DNA from: Arthrobacter mobilis
GTDB taxonomy: Bacteria > Actinomycetota > Actinomycetes > Actinomycetales > Micrococcaceae
Reading direction: 5' to 3'
Assembly (NCBI RefSeq): GCF_012395835.1
Contig: NZ_JAAZSQ010000003.1
Span: 63,396 to 127,395 of the forward strand
DNA length: 64,000 bases
In this document: positions 37,188 to 45,966 of the stretch, one piece after another
How positions within the stretch are numbered: position 1 is the first letter of the stretch
Layout of the letters: every line of letters starts with the position of its first letter
Program-made: the position numbers and the translations under genes
The notes under the pieces: model-generated
Databases searched by the model: none
What the model was told of the DNA's origin: nothing
Seen by the model: only the letters and a program-made list of their open reading frames with translations

Positions 37188-40019
37188 ATGAGTTCTCCAT
37201 CCGAGCGGTACCGTGCCGCAGCCGAGAGAGCGGCCTTCCGGAAAACCCGCCTGTACGAATTTACGCAGACCCTCGAATTCGAGCTGGATCCCTTCCAGCG
37301 CGAGGCCTGCGAATCGGTGGAGCGGGGCCGCGGCGTGCTGGTCGCCGCCCCCACAGGTGCAGGCAAGACCGTGGTCGGCGAATTCGCTGTCTACCTGGCC
37401 CTGCAGCGCGGCCTCAAGGCCTTCTACACCACGCCCATCAAGGCGCTGAGCAACCAGAAGTTCAACGAGCTGACGCACACTTACGGGGCCGAACGGGTGG
37501 GCCTGCTCACCGGGGACGTCTCGGTGAATCCGAATGCCGACGTGGTGATCATGACCACCGAGGTGCTGCGGAACATGCTCTACGCCAACTCCGACACGTT
37601 GGCGGACCTCGGCTATGTGGTCATGGACGAGGTGCACTACCTGGCGGACCGGTTCCGCGGGGCGGTCTGGGAGGAAGTGATCATCCACCTGCCCGCCGAG
37701 GTGCAGCTGGTCTCGCTCTCGGCCACCGTGTCCAATGCCGAGGAATTCGGCGCCTGGCTGGATACCGTGCGCGGGGACACCGACGTCGTCGTCTCCGAAC
37801 ACCGTCCGGTCCCGCTCTGGCAGCACGTGATGGTGGGAAAGGACATCGTCGACCTGTTTGCGTCGGAGGTCGCCTTCGACGAGGCAGCACCGGCCTCCGC
37901 GGAGGGGTCGGCGGGTGCCGACAGCAGGTACACGGTCAACCCGGAACTGCTGAAGCTGGCCAACTCCGAACACCGGCTCAACCGCAGTGCCGGCTGGGGC
38001 CGTCCCGGCAGCCGGCGCGGGCGCGGAGCCCCGGGGCGGCCGGTGCAGCCGGTGACCCGGGTGCCCAAGGCCAGCAGGCCGCAGATCATCGCCCGGCTGG
38101 ACAAAGAGGGGTTGCTGCCGGCCATCACCTTCATTTTCTCCCGCAACGGCTGCGAGGCCGCTGTGCGCCAATGCCTGGAGTCCGGGCTGGTGCTGACCAC
38201 CGAGCGGGAGCGGCACATCATTGCCGACCGGGTGGCGGAGGCCACCCGGGACGTGCCGGACGAGGACCGGGACGTACTCGGCTACTGGACCTGGCGGGAG
38301 GGCCTGGTCCGCGGGATCGCCGCCCACCACGCGGGCATGCTGCCGGCCTTCAAGGAGGTGGTGGAACAGCTGTTCGCGGACGGGCTGATCCGTGCGGTCT
38401 ATGCCACCGAAACCCTGGCCTTGGGCATCAACATGCCCGCCCGCACCGTGGTACTGGAGAAGCTGGACAAGTTCAACGGCGAGGCGCACGTGAACATCAC
38501 GGCCGGCGAATACACCCAGCTGACCGGCCGCGCCGGACGGCGCGGCATCGACGTCGAAGGCCACGGGGTGGTGCTCTGGCAGCCGGGTACGGATCCGGCC
38601 GCGGTGGCAGGCCTGGCTTCGCGCCGGACTTATCCGCTGAACTCCAGCTTCCGGCCGACCTACAACATGAGCATCAACCTGATCGCCCAGTTCGGCCGTC
38701 CCCGGGCCCGGGAGATCCTGGAAACCTCCTTCGCGCAATTCCAGGCGGACCGCTCGGTGGTGGGCCTGGCCAAGCAGGTGCGCAGCCGGGAGGAGGCCCT
38801 GGCCGGCTACACCACCGCGATGACGTGCCACCTGGGGGACTTCACCGAGTACGCCAGCCTGCGGCGGGCGCTGAAGGACGCCGAGCACGAGTCGGCGACC
38901 TCGCGGTCCCGGCACCGCCGGCACGCCGCGGCGGACTCACTGGAGCGGCTGCGGCGCGGGGACATAGTGGAGGTGCCCGGCGGACACAGCGAGGGCTACG
39001 CCGTCGTCCTTGAAACCGACTTTTCCGGGCACGAGCCGCGTCCCAGCGTGCTGACGCTGGACCGGCAGGTCCGGAAGTTGTCGGTCCGGGACTTCGACGG
39101 TCCGGTCGAAGTGGTCTCGAGCATCCGGGTGCCCAAGACCTTCAACGAGCGCAGCCCCAAGTCGCGGCGGGACCTGGCCTCGTCCATCCGCAATGCCCTG
39201 CACGAGCACCGGCCGCCCCGGCGCGGCGCCGAGTACCGCGACTTCGTCATCCCCGGATCCGAACGGCACGAGCGGCAGATCACCGAGCTGCGCCGCAAGC
39301 TCAAGGCCCACCCCTGCCATGGCTGCAGCGAACGCGAGGACCACGCCCGCTGGGCCGAACGCTGGTACAAGCTGCGCCGGGAGACGGACCAGCTGGTGTC
39401 CCAAATCCAGGGCCGCACCAACACCATCGCCAAAACCTTCGACCGGGTGTGTGAGGTACTGGCCGCCTACGGGTACCTGGCCGCCGAGCCGGACGGCAGC
39501 GTCGACATCAGCCCTGCCGGTACCAGGCTGCGGCGGATCTACGGGGACCGGGACCTGCTGGTGGCCCTGTGCCTGGAGCGCGGTGCCTTCGACGACCTCG
39601 ACGCGGCCGAGGTGGCAGCGTTCGTCTCAGTGCTGGTGTACCAGTCCAAGCGGGAAGACACCGGGATCCGCCCCAGGATGCCCGGGATCGCGATGGAAAC
39701 GGCGGTGGAAACCGCGGTGCGTGAATGGGCCGCGCTGACCGAACTGGAGGAGCAGCACCGCCTGCCGCTCAGCAGCGAACCGGAGTTCGGCCTGGTCTGG
39801 CCGATCTACAAGTGGGCCCGCGGGCGCGGTCTCCAGGCCGCACTGCAGGGCAGCGACCTGGCCGCCGGGGATTTCGTCCGCTGGGCCAAGCAGGTGATCG
39901 ACCTGCTGGACCAATTGGCCAAGGTACCCGGCCTGGAGCCGCGGTTGGCCGGGCTCTGCCGTGATGCCATCCGGCTGGTGCGCCGCGGTGTCGTCGCCTA
40001 CTCCGGAGTCTCGGACTGA
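37188..40019 (+). CDS. helY: Ski2-like DEAD/DEAH RNA helicase
   Basis: A 943-residue superfamily 2 helicase of the Ski2/Dob1 type (HelY). Walker A is APTGAGKTVVGE near residue 60 and motif II is DEVHYLAD. Motifs FIFSRNG, ATETLALGINMPARTV and TGRAGRRGID follow, then an rRNA-processing arch-like region and a C-terminal DSHCT domain with a CHGCSEREDH cluster. The family unwinds RNA in decay or ribosome work. In mycobacteria helY directly follows tatC; here katG separates them. Confidence 0.92.
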   Translation: MSSPSERYRAAAERAAFRKTRLYEFTQTLEFELDPFQREACESVERGRGVLVAAPTGAGKTVVGEFAVYLALQRGLKAFYTTPIKALSNQKFNELTHTYGAERVGLLTGDVSVNPNADVVIMTTEVLRNMLYANSDTLADLGYVVMDEVHYLADRFRGAVWEEVIIHLPAEVQLVSLSATVSNAEEFGAWLDTVRGDTDVVVSEHRPVPLWQHVMVGKDIVDLFASEVAFDEAAPASAEGSAGADSRYTVNPELLKLANSEHRLNRSAGWGRPGSRRGRGAPGRPVQPVTRVPKASRPQIIARLDKEGLLPAITFIFSRNGCEAAVRQCLESGLVLTTERERHIIADRVAEATRDVPDEDRDVLGYWTWREGLVRGIAAHHAGMLPAFKEVVEQLFADGLIRAVYATETLALGINMPARTVVLEKLDKFNGEAHVNITAGEYTQLTGRAGRRGIDVEGHGVVLWQPGTDPAAVAGLASRRTYPLNSSFRPTYNMSINLIAQFGRPRAREILETSFAQFQADRSVVGLAKQVRSREEALAGYTTAMTCHLGDFTEYASLRRALKDAEHESATSRSRHRRHAAADSLERLRRGDIVEVPGGHSEGYAVVLETDFSGHEPRPSVLTLDRQVRKLSVRDFDGPVEVVSSIRVPKTFNERSPKSRRDLASSIRNALHEHRPPRRGAEYRDFVIPGSERHERQITELRRKLKAHPCHGCSEREDHARWAERWYKLRRETDQLVSQIQGRTNTIAKTFDRVCEVLAAYGYLAAEPDGSVDISPAGTRLRRIYGDRDLLVALCLERGAFDDLDAAEVAAFVSVLVYQSKREDTGIRPRMPGIAMETAVETAVREWAALTELEEQHRLPLSSEPEFGLVWPIYKWARGRGLQAALQGSDLAAGDFVRWAKQVIDLLDQLAKVPGLEPRLAGLCRDAIRLVRRGVVAYSGVSD

Positions 40020-40097
40020 CTCCGCACAGCCTGACTCTGCACAACGCTGCCGGTTGCGCCCGGCAGCTTCCCCACGCCCTTGAATCAAAGGAGTTCC

Positions 40098-41756
40098 ATG
40101 AGCGCCTCCGTGCCGCCGTCCGGTCCGGAACATCCCGGCCCCGTCCTGTACCGCAACGGTTCGGTCTACAGCCCCGCCGATCCGTACGCCACGGCCATGC
40201 TGGTCGACGGCGGCACCGTCGCCTGGATCGGGTCCGAGCACGCGGCAACCTCGATCGCTGACAGCAGCATGCGGATCGTGGACCTGGGCGGACGCCTGGT
40301 CACCCCCGGATTCGTCGATTCGCACGTGCATACCACCGAGGCCGGCCTTGCCCTCGAAACCCTGGACTTGTCCGCGGCGGGCTCCGTCCAGGAGGTGCTG
40401 GAGCTGGTGGCCGGGCAGGCGGCCCGCGAAGCCGGACCCGTCCTGGGCCACGGCTGGGACGAGACGCGCTGGCCGGAGAACCGGCCGCCGACCGCGGATG
40501 AACTGGACCGGGCCTCAGGCGGCCGCGAGGTCTACCTGAGCCGTGCGGACGTCCATTCCGCCGTCGTTTCCGGCACACTGGCCGCCCGCACCGGCCTGCA
40601 GGACGCCGACGGCTGGACCGCCACCGGGCAGGTGCGGACCGTGGCGCTTGAACGCGCCCGCGCCGCCGTCCGGAAGCTGGCGCCGGAACGGCGGCGGCAG
40701 GTGCAGGAGCGCGCGCTGCGGCATGCCGGCTCGCGCGGCTATGTCGCTGTGGCAGAAATGGGCGCACCGCATATCGGCCCGGCCGAGGACCTGCTGTCCC
40801 TGCTGGAGCTGGCCGGCTCCGGGCCCCGGCAACTGCCCAAGGTGCTGCCGTACTGGGGCCAGCTGGTCCGCACGCCCGAGGAGCGGGACCGGCTGGTGGA
40901 ACTGTTCGGCGGCCGGCTGCGCGGGCTGGCCGGGGACCTGGGCATGGATGGCAGCATCGGCTCGCACACCGCCTGCGTGCATGGCGGCTATGCGGACGCT
41001 CCCGGAGAGTCCGGGGCGCTGTTCCTGGATACCGAGGAGGCTGCCCGGCACGTGGAGCTGTGTACCGAAGGCGGGATCCAGGCAGGCTTCCACGTCATCG
41101 GCGACGCCGGACTGGACCGGGTGCTGGAGGCCCTGGAGCTGGCGGCCGGGCGGGTGGGGCAGGCAGCGGTCCGGGCGGGCCGGCACCGGCTCGAACATGT
41201 GGAGATGCTCCCGCCCGGCGCCGTCGGGAAGCTGCTGGACTACGGGATCAGCGTCAGCATGCAGCCGCTGTTCGATGCGTACTGGGGCGGGGATTCCTCG
41301 CTGTACGCGGCGCGGCTCGGCACCGAACGCGCCCTGGCGATGAACGCCATCGGCACGCTGCAGACCTCCGGCGTCCCGGTCTGCCTGGGCTCGGATGCCC
41401 CCGTGACCGCCCAGGACCCTTGGGCCGCCGTCCGCGCCTGCCTGGAGCACCACAACCCGGCGGAGCGTGTTTCGGCCCGTGCGGCCTTCCTGGCCCATAC
41501 CCGCGCCGGCTGGCGGGCCGCGGGGGAGCGGAACCCGCTGGAGGGGCAACTGGCCCCGGGCACCCCGGCAACCTTCGCCGTCTGGGACGTGGAGGAGCTG
41601 TCGGTGCAGACCCCCGACAACCGGGTGTCCGCCTGGAGCACCGATGCCAGGGCCGGCACGCCGCTACTGCCCTCGCTCGGCGCGGGACAGCTGCCGCGCT
41701 GTGAACGCACGGTGGTGGACGGCAGCGTGATTTTCGACGGCGGCGCGCTGGCTTGA
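40098..41756 (+). CDS. Amidohydrolase family protein (YtcJ-like)
   Basis: A 552-residue metal-dependent hydrolase of the YtcJ-type amidohydrolase group. VTPGFVDSHVHTTEAGLALE is the metal-binding HxH, GFHVIGDAGLDRVLEAL and HRLEHVEMLPP carry further ligands, and GSDAPVTAQDPW the catalytic Asp. A small beta-sandwich surrounds the barrel at both ends. Substrate unknown. ATG 40098 follows AAAGGAGTTCC. The stop codon is embedded in a long palindrome. Confidence 0.9.
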   Translation: MSASVPPSGPEHPGPVLYRNGSVYSPADPYATAMLVDGGTVAWIGSEHAATSIADSSMRIVDLGGRLVTPGFVDSHVHTTEAGLALETLDLSAAGSVQEVLELVAGQAAREAGPVLGHGWDETRWPENRPPTADELDRASGGREVYLSRADVHSAVVSGTLAARTGLQDADGWTATGQVRTVALERARAAVRKLAPERRRQVQERALRHAGSRGYVAVAEMGAPHIGPAEDLLSLLELAGSGPRQLPKVLPYWGQLVRTPEERDRLVELFGGRLRGLAGDLGMDGSIGSHTACVHGGYADAPGESGALFLDTEEAARHVELCTEGGIQAGFHVIGDAGLDRVLEALELAAGRVGQAAVRAGRHRLEHVEMLPPGAVGKLLDYGISVSMQPLFDAYWGGDSSLYAARLGTERALAMNAIGTLQTSGVPVCLGSDAPVTAQDPWAAVRACLEHHNPAERVSARAAFLAHTRAGWRAAGERNPLEGQLAPGTPATFAVWDVEELSVQTPDNRVSAWSTDARAGTPLLPSLGAGQLPRCERTVVDGSVIFDGGALA

Positions 41757-41785
41757 CCTGCAGTTATGGGCATAACTACAGGTCA
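41754..41785. repeat. 32-base near-perfect palindrome
   Basis: TGACCTG-C-AGTTATG-GG-CATAACT-A-CAGGTCA: 14 of 16 position pairs match about the centre at 41769/41770. The first three bases are the amidohydrolase stop. No T tract follows, so it could be an operator, a U-less terminator or an RNA hairpin. Confidence 0.8.
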
Positions 41786-41829
41786 GCGGACCATTGACAC
41801 CGGCCGGAGAGCCCGTAAGCTATTGGACC

Positions 41830-41864
41830 AGCGGACCGTGCACTCTACGGAATTACGGTCCGCT
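41830..41864. repeat. Inverted repeat with 10-base arms
   Basis: AGCGGACCGT (41830-41839) and ACGGTCCGCT (41855-41864) are perfect complements around a 15-base loop. A further direct copy of CAGCGGACC lies at 41784-41792. Confidence 0.7.
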
Positions 41865-41910
41865 CCGGCCCGGGGCAAGGCCCAGGGACGTGTCATCTGG
41901 CGCGGTCGGA

Positions 41911-42023
41911 AGCCGCCGCCACCGGACCGGGACCTCCAGCGGGTAGGTCTGTGTGTCCGCAGATAACGAGCCTTCGGTTTTCGGGGAAGCGGCGGCTCGG
42001 CCCCACGGTGCACAGACCTGCCC
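41911..42023 (+). ncRNA. Candidate structured RNA with pseudoknot order
   Basis: Two pairs of complementary segments are interleaved: AGCCGCCGC (41911-41919) with GCGGCGGCT (41989-41997), and GGGTAGGTCTGTG (41941-41953) with CACAGACCTGCCC (42011-42023; 12 Watson-Crick pairs plus one G-U). Order 1-2-1'-2' is that of an H-type pseudoknot. Strand, transcription and family are unknown; the strand given is only the reading used here. Confidence 0.35.
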
Positions 42024-42049
42024 TTGGAGGGCCCGCTAGCCTGATGTCC

Positions 42050-42055
42050 TATAGT
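42050..42055 (+). promoter_or_regulatory. -10 box upstream of ppm1
   Basis: TATAGT within GTCCTATAGTGG. TTGGAG (42024-42029) is a possible -35 with a long 20-base spacer. The leader would be about 100 bases. Confidence 0.4.
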
Positions 42056-42159
42056 GGAATGTTGGCGCCCACGGAGCTTTACGCAGCCTGGCCTTTCGCG
42101 CCGGCCTGCGCGGCGCCTGCAAACCTGCGGCAGCAGAGAACCCTATGAAAGGCTAGTGA

Positions 42160-42894
42160 GTGCGGGTCGTCACCATCATTCCCACATACAACGAAATCCA
42201 GTCCCTCCCCTTGACGGTTTCCCGCCTGCGGAAGGCGGTACCGGGCTCGGATGTGCTGGTGGTGGACGACAATTCGCCGGACGGCACCGGGGAGCTGGCG
42301 GACCGGCTGGCCGCCGAGGACCCGGCGATCCATGTGCTCCACCGCCGGGGCAAGGAAGGCCTGGGCGCCGCCTACGTTGCCGGCTTCAAGTGGGGCCTGG
42401 AGAAGGGCTACGACGTACTGGTGGAGATGGATGCTGACGGCTCCCACCAGCCCGAAGAGCTGCCCCGCCTGCTGGGTGCGCTCGAGCAGGGCGCGGACAT
42501 GGTCAAGGGCTCGCGCTGGGTCCCCGGCGGCAAAGTGGTCAACTGGCCGCTGCACCGCAAACTGCTCTCCCGGGGCGGGAGCCTGTACTCGCGGATCCTG
42601 CTGGGGGTGCGCATCCATGACATCACCGGCGGGTTCAACGCCTTCCGCGCCGACACGTTGCGCCGGATCGGGCTGGATTCGGTCGAGTCGGTCGGGTACT
42701 GCTTCCAGGTGGACCTGACGTGGAAGACGCTCAAGAACAAGCTCGGCGTGCGCGAAGTGCCGATCACTTTCGTCGAGCGCGAGTACGGGCAGTCCAAGAT
42801 GCACGCAGGCATTGTCCTGGAGTCGATTCTGCTGGTCACTAAATGGGGCCTGGCCTCCCGCTGGCGCAGGCTGGCCGGCAGGACGGCCGGCTGA
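42160..42894 (+). CDS. ppm1: Polyprenol monophosphomannose synthase
   Basis: A 244-residue GT2 glycosyltransferase that moves mannose from GDP-mannose to polyprenyl phosphate, the donor for lipoglycan and protein mannosylation. The N-terminal VVTIIPTYNEIQSLPLTV, the VVDDNSPDGTGELAD nucleotide-binding motif, EMDADGSHQPEELP (DxD region), DITGGFNAFR and YGQSKMHAGI are classic dolichol-phosphate-mannose-synthase blocks. It has no membrane or Lnt domain, unlike fused M. tuberculosis Ppm1. The GTG start has GAAAGG upstream. Confidence 0.92.
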   Translation: MRVVTIIPTYNEIQSLPLTVSRLRKAVPGSDVLVVDDNSPDGTGELADRLAAEDPAIHVLHRRGKEGLGAAYVAGFKWGLEKGYDVLVEMDADGSHQPEELPRLLGALEQGADMVKGSRWVPGGKVVNWPLHRKLLSRGGSLYSRILLGVRIHDITGGFNAFRADTLRRIGLDSVESVGYCFQVDLTWKTLKNKLGVREVPITFVEREYGQSKMHAGIVLESILLVTKWGLASRWRRLAGRTAG

Positions 42895-42919
42895 CGATCC
42901 TTAGCGCTGCGGCGCAGGC

Positions 42920-42965
42920 AGACGAACAGGAGGGGTACCCTGGCGGGTACCCCTCCTGTTCGTCT
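42920..42965. terminator. Bidirectional terminator between ppm1 and rbpA
   Basis: Twenty-one-base arms, AGACGAACAGGAGGGGTACC to 42940 and the exact complement at 42945-42965, with a TGGC loop. It is placed to end both converging genes. Confidence 0.9.
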
Positions 42966-42998
42966 TGCTGCCGGCCGTGTGCTGCCGTGCAGGTGCTG

Positions 42999-43346
42999 CT
43001 ACGCGGAGCGGCGCTCTCCGCGCCGGGCACGCAGCTCATTCAGGCGGTCCTCGAGGATCTGCTCAAGCTCCTCGATGCTGCGGCGCTCCAGCAGCATGTC
43101 CCAGTGGGTACGCACCGGCTTGTCGTTGCTGTCCAAGGGCTTCTCGCCGTTGACCAGCACCGCTTCCTTGCCGGTCTTGGAAACCCAGGTCGGAGGGATC
43201 TCAGCCTCGGCGGCGAAGGTGACGAAGACCTGCTCGCCGTCTTCGCAACGGTACTCCACGCGCTGCCGCGGAGCCGGCTCCACACCGGATTCCGTCTCCA
43301 TGCTCTGCGCTCCGAGGCGCATACCCCGCAGGCTACGATCGCTCAT
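42999..43346 (-). CDS. rbpA: RNA polymerase-binding protein RbpA
   Basis: A 115-residue actinobacterial RNA polymerase activator that binds the primary sigma factor and beta-prime and stabilises open complexes. Recognisable parts: N-terminal RGMRLGAQSMET, the core RQRVEYRCEDGEQVFVTFAAEAEIPPTW, the basic linker and the sigma-interaction helix THWDMLLERRSIEELEQILEDRL. The paired cysteines of zinc-binding homologues are reduced to one. GGGAGA precedes the ATG. A strong promoter lies 135-165 bases upstream. Confidence 0.95.
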   Translation of the reverse strand: MSDRSLRGMRLGAQSMETESGVEPAPRQRVEYRCEDGEQVFVTFAAEAEIPPTWVSKTGKEAVLVNGEKPLDSNDKPVRTHWDMLLERRSIEELEQILEDRLNELRARRGERRSA

Positions 43347-43481
43347 GATCTCTCCCTCTAGTCTCGGTAGGCCTGTGCCGCACGGCCCAAAACCCGCACT
43401 AGGTTCAACGACGGCACCGGAACAACTGTTCCCGGCCCGCCGCCTGGCCTCGTGCGCTTCAGCTTCTCAGGCAAACAACCA

Positions 43482-43511
43482 ATTATAGTACCGAACGTGC
43501 CAGCGGGTAAA
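43482..43511 (-). promoter_or_regulatory. rbpA promoter
   Basis: On the minus strand: TTTACC (43511-43506), an 18-base spacer and a consensus TATAAT (43487-43482). A leader of about 120 bases would follow. Confidence 0.65.
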
Positions 43512-43524
43512 GGAGTGCCCCGGC

Positions 43525-44472
43525 TCAGAGCTCGGACTGTGTCCGGACGGCGGGAGCATCCCCTGCCGGGGGCGCCGCCTCGTGCGCACCGTCCGGGGTT
43601 CCGCCAAGCACGCTGCCGATGCCCTTGAGTGCCTCGCCCACTTCGCTGGGAATGATCCAGAGCTTGTTGGCAGAGCCGTCCGCCAGCTTGGGCAGGGTCT
43701 GCAGGTACTGGTAGGCCAGCAGCTTCTGGGTCGGGTTGCCCTTGTGGATGGCCTCGAAGACCTTTTGGATCGCCTGGGACTCACCGTCGGCGCGCAGGAT
43801 CGCGGCCTGGGCATCGCCCTCGGCCTTGAGGATCGCCGACTGGCGCTGGCCCTCGGCGGTGAGGATCGCCGACTGCTTGGTGCCTTCGGCCGTCAGGATC
43901 GCGGCGCGGCGGTCGCGTTCGGCGCGCATCTGCTTCTCCATCGACTCCTGGATCGAGTGCGGCGGATCGATCGCCTTGAGCTCCACCCGGGAGACGCGGA
44001 TACCCCAGCGCCCGGTGGCTTCATCCAGGACGCCGCGCAGCTGTCCGTTGATCTGGTCCCGGGAGGTGAGCGTCTGTTCCAGGTCCAACCCGCCCACCAG
44101 GTTGCGCAGGGTGGTGGTGGTCAGCTGTTCGACGGCCTGGATGTAGTTGGCGATCTCGTAGGTGGCCGCCCGCGGGTCCGTGACCTGGAAGTAGACCACC
44201 GTATCGATGGAGACCACCAGGTTGTCCGAGGTGATGACCGGCTGCGGCGGGAAGGAGACCACCTGTTCGCGCAGGTCCAGCAGCGGCAGGAGCCGGTCCA
44301 CGAAGGGGATCAGGACGGTCAGGCCCGGATTCAGCGTGCGCTGGTATTTCCCCAGGCGTTCGACCACGCCGGCCCGCGCCTGCGGGATGATCCGGATGGA
44401 CCGCACCAGCACGATCACCACGAATACGACCAGTACCAGTAGGACGATCCACAGGCCGGTATCGCCGTTCAT
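43525..44472 (-). CDS. SPFH/Band 7 (stomatin-like) membrane protein
   Basis: A 315-residue stomatin-like protein (QmcA/HflK-related): N-terminal membrane anchor VLLVLVVFVVIVLVRS, then the SPFH domain (RIIPQARAGVVERLGKYQRTLNPGL, ITSDNLVVSIDTVVYFQVTDP) and an Ala/Glu coiled coil (AERDRRAAILTAEGTKQSAIL, repeated AEG.xQSAIL units). Such proteins form large membrane cages with NfeD partners. It overlaps the NfeD gene by 4 bases, as is usual. Confidence 0.92.
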   Translation of the reverse strand: MNGDTGLWIVLLVLVVFVVIVLVRSIRIIPQARAGVVERLGKYQRTLNPGLTVLIPFVDRLLPLLDLREQVVSFPPQPVITSDNLVVSIDTVVYFQVTDPRAATYEIANYIQAVEQLTTTTLRNLVGGLDLEQTLTSRDQINGQLRGVLDEATGRWGIRVSRVELKAIDPPHSIQESMEKQMRAERDRRAAILTAEGTKQSAILTAEGQRQSAILKAEGDAQAAILRADGESQAIQKVFEAIHKGNPTQKLLAYQYLQTLPKLADGSANKLWIIPSEVGEALKGIGSVLGGTPDGAHEAAPPAGDAPAVRTQSEL

Positions 44473-44951
44473 GCTTCCCCCGCTTCATAGTTGTTCAGTG
44501 GCTTTCCGGAAGGGGAGACCACTGCCGTCGCTCCGTCGATCCGTGCCACTTCGACCCGCTGTCCGGCCGGAATCAGCGAACCGTCGCTGGAGCGCGCGGT
44601 CCAGGTGTCGCCGCCGATTCTGACCAGGCCGGAGTGGTCCGTGACCGCCTCCAGCGTCGTCGCCGTTTCGCCGATCAGCCGCTCCACATTGGTGCGCAGG
44701 TCCGCCGGGCCCCTGTTCAGGTGCCGCAGGGCCACGGGCCGGACAAACAGGACCATGAGCAGGGCAACGAGGCAGAAGACCACCACCTGGGCCCAGAACG
44801 GACTGCCGAACAGGCCGGCGGCGAGCGCGGCCAGCGATCCGCCGGAGAGCATGATGAAGAACAAGTCCAGCGTCATCATTTCGACGATAGCCAGCAGCAG
44901 GAACAACCCCAGCCAAAGTACCCAGCTGTTGGCCACGAGCCAGTCAAGCAT
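44469..44951 (-). CDS. NfeD family protein
   Basis: A 160-residue NfeD1b-type protein: three or four membrane helices in residues 8-85 and a C-terminal OB-fold beta-barrel (about 95-160) beginning IGETATTLEAVTDHSGLVRIGGDTWTARS. It partners SPFH proteins in membrane quality control. GGAAGGGG precedes the ATG. Its ATGA overlap makes it the first gene of the pair. Confidence 0.88.
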   Translation of the reverse strand: MLDWLVANSWVLWLGLFLLLAIVEMMTLDLFFIMLSGGSLAALAAGLFGSPFWAQVVVFCLVALLMVLFVRPVALRHLNRGPADLRTNVERLIGETATTLEAVTDHSGLVRIGGDTWTARSSDGSLIPAGQRVEVARIDGATAVVSPSGKPLNNYEAGEA

Positions 44952-45071
44952 GGTTTTCCCCTTCCACTGTTTCCATCATGCATTATCGGAGCGGCCGCCG
45001 CTGGGGAACTGCCGGGCGGAGGGGGGAAAACCGGCAACCGTGGCCAACTTGTAACGTCCGGGGGCTGGTTG

Positions 45072-45947
45072 TCAGCCTCTGCCTTCTTTTTTGCGGAACA
45101 CACTGAGAGTGAACCGCGCCTCCACCGCCAGCGGCAGGCCGGTGCCGGCGAGCGCGGAGCGGATACCGGCGGCATCGACATGATGGGCGTTCGGTCCCAT
45201 CATGACCAACTGCTCCACGGCCCCGGCATCCAGTTCCAGCCCGGCACTGACCGCGGCGGCGGAGACCTGCTCGAAGTGCCCGGAGAGCGAATCCGCCAGC
45301 CTGGCGGCCTTGTCCGTGTCGATACCGAGCAGCGGGAGGATGCTGCGCAGCTGTGCCAGGTGGCCAGGTGCCGGTGTGGCCACCAGCAGATGTCCGCCCG
45401 GGGCCAGCACCCGCGCAAACTCGGCGGCATTGCGGGGGGCAAAGACATTGAGCACCAGGTCCACGCAGCCGGCGGCCAGCGGCAGCGGACGCCAGATGTC
45501 CCAGACCAGGCAGAGGGCGGCGGGCACGGCATGGGCGGCACGCCGCAGCGCGAATTTGGAAATGTCCAAGGCCACTGCGGCAGCATCCGGACGCCGGTCC
45601 AGGACCTTGGCCAGGTAGTAGCCGGTGCCGGTTCCGGCGTCGAGCACTGCCGGGGCGGCGATGCCGGACAGCAGCCGGGCGGCCTCGGCGGCCAGGGCCT
45701 CGGCCAGCGGTTCATAGCCGCCGGCGGCCAGGAAGGTGTCGCGGGCCGCCACCATGGCTGCTGTATCAGGAACGAACGAGGTGCCGCGGCCGGTGAGCAG
45801 GTTCACGTAGCCCTGCCGGGCGCCGTCGTACCGGTGGCCCTCGGTGCAGCGTATGCCGTCCGCGGCCCGCTGCCCGTTGGCCACCATGTCGGCGGCACAG
45901 ACGGGGCAGAGCAGGAAACGGACAGCGGAAAGCGGGTCGGAAGGCAC
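45072..45947 (-). CDS. rRNA (guanine-N1) methyltransferase, RlmA-like
   Basis: A 291-residue SAM methyltransferase of the RlmA/TlrB family. The N-terminal zinc finger CPVCAADM...CTEGHRYD is followed by ARQGYVNLL, then the Rossmann motif VLDAGTGTGYYLAKVL and NVFAPRNAAEFARVLAPGGHLLV. Members methylate G745 or G748 of 23S rRNA, and some confer macrolide resistance; which base is modified here is not clear. GTG start; TACGAT lies 5 bases upstream (leaderless-like). Confidence 0.88.
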   Translation of the reverse strand: MPSDPLSAVRFLLCPVCAADMVANGQRAADGIRCTEGHRYDGARQGYVNLLTGRGTSFVPDTAAMVAARDTFLAAGGYEPLAEALAAEAARLLSGIAAPAVLDAGTGTGYYLAKVLDRRPDAAAVALDISKFALRRAAHAVPAALCLVWDIWRPLPLAAGCVDLVLNVFAPRNAAEFARVLAPGGHLLVATPAPGHLAQLRSILPLLGIDTDKAARLADSLSGHFEQVSAAAVSAGLELDAGAVEQLVMMGPNAHHVDAAGIRSALAGTGLPLAVEARFTLSVFRKKEGRG

Positions 45948-45966
45948 GCCTTATCGTAGCGGCTTA

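Larger units (their letters stand above)
41757..42159. other. Structured gap upstream of the mannosyltransferase
   Basis: This 403-base region contains no credible gene on either strand (the open frames are Arg/Pro/Gly-rich shadows). It holds the palindrome above, a 10-base-arm hairpin (41830-41864), interleaved complementary segments at 41911-42023 and a TATAGT promoter box (42050-42055). Confidence 0.6.

Noticed and set aside
37089-38924. 611-residue minus-strand open frame opposite helY
   Set aside because: It covers the helicase motifs on the other strand; composition is shadow-like.
42160-42894. Reading ppm1 as a generic cell-wall glycosyltransferase
   Set aside because: The combined DNSPDGTG, DADGSHQPEELP, DITGGFNAFR and GQSKMHAGI blocks match the polyprenol-phosphate mannose synthase group specifically.
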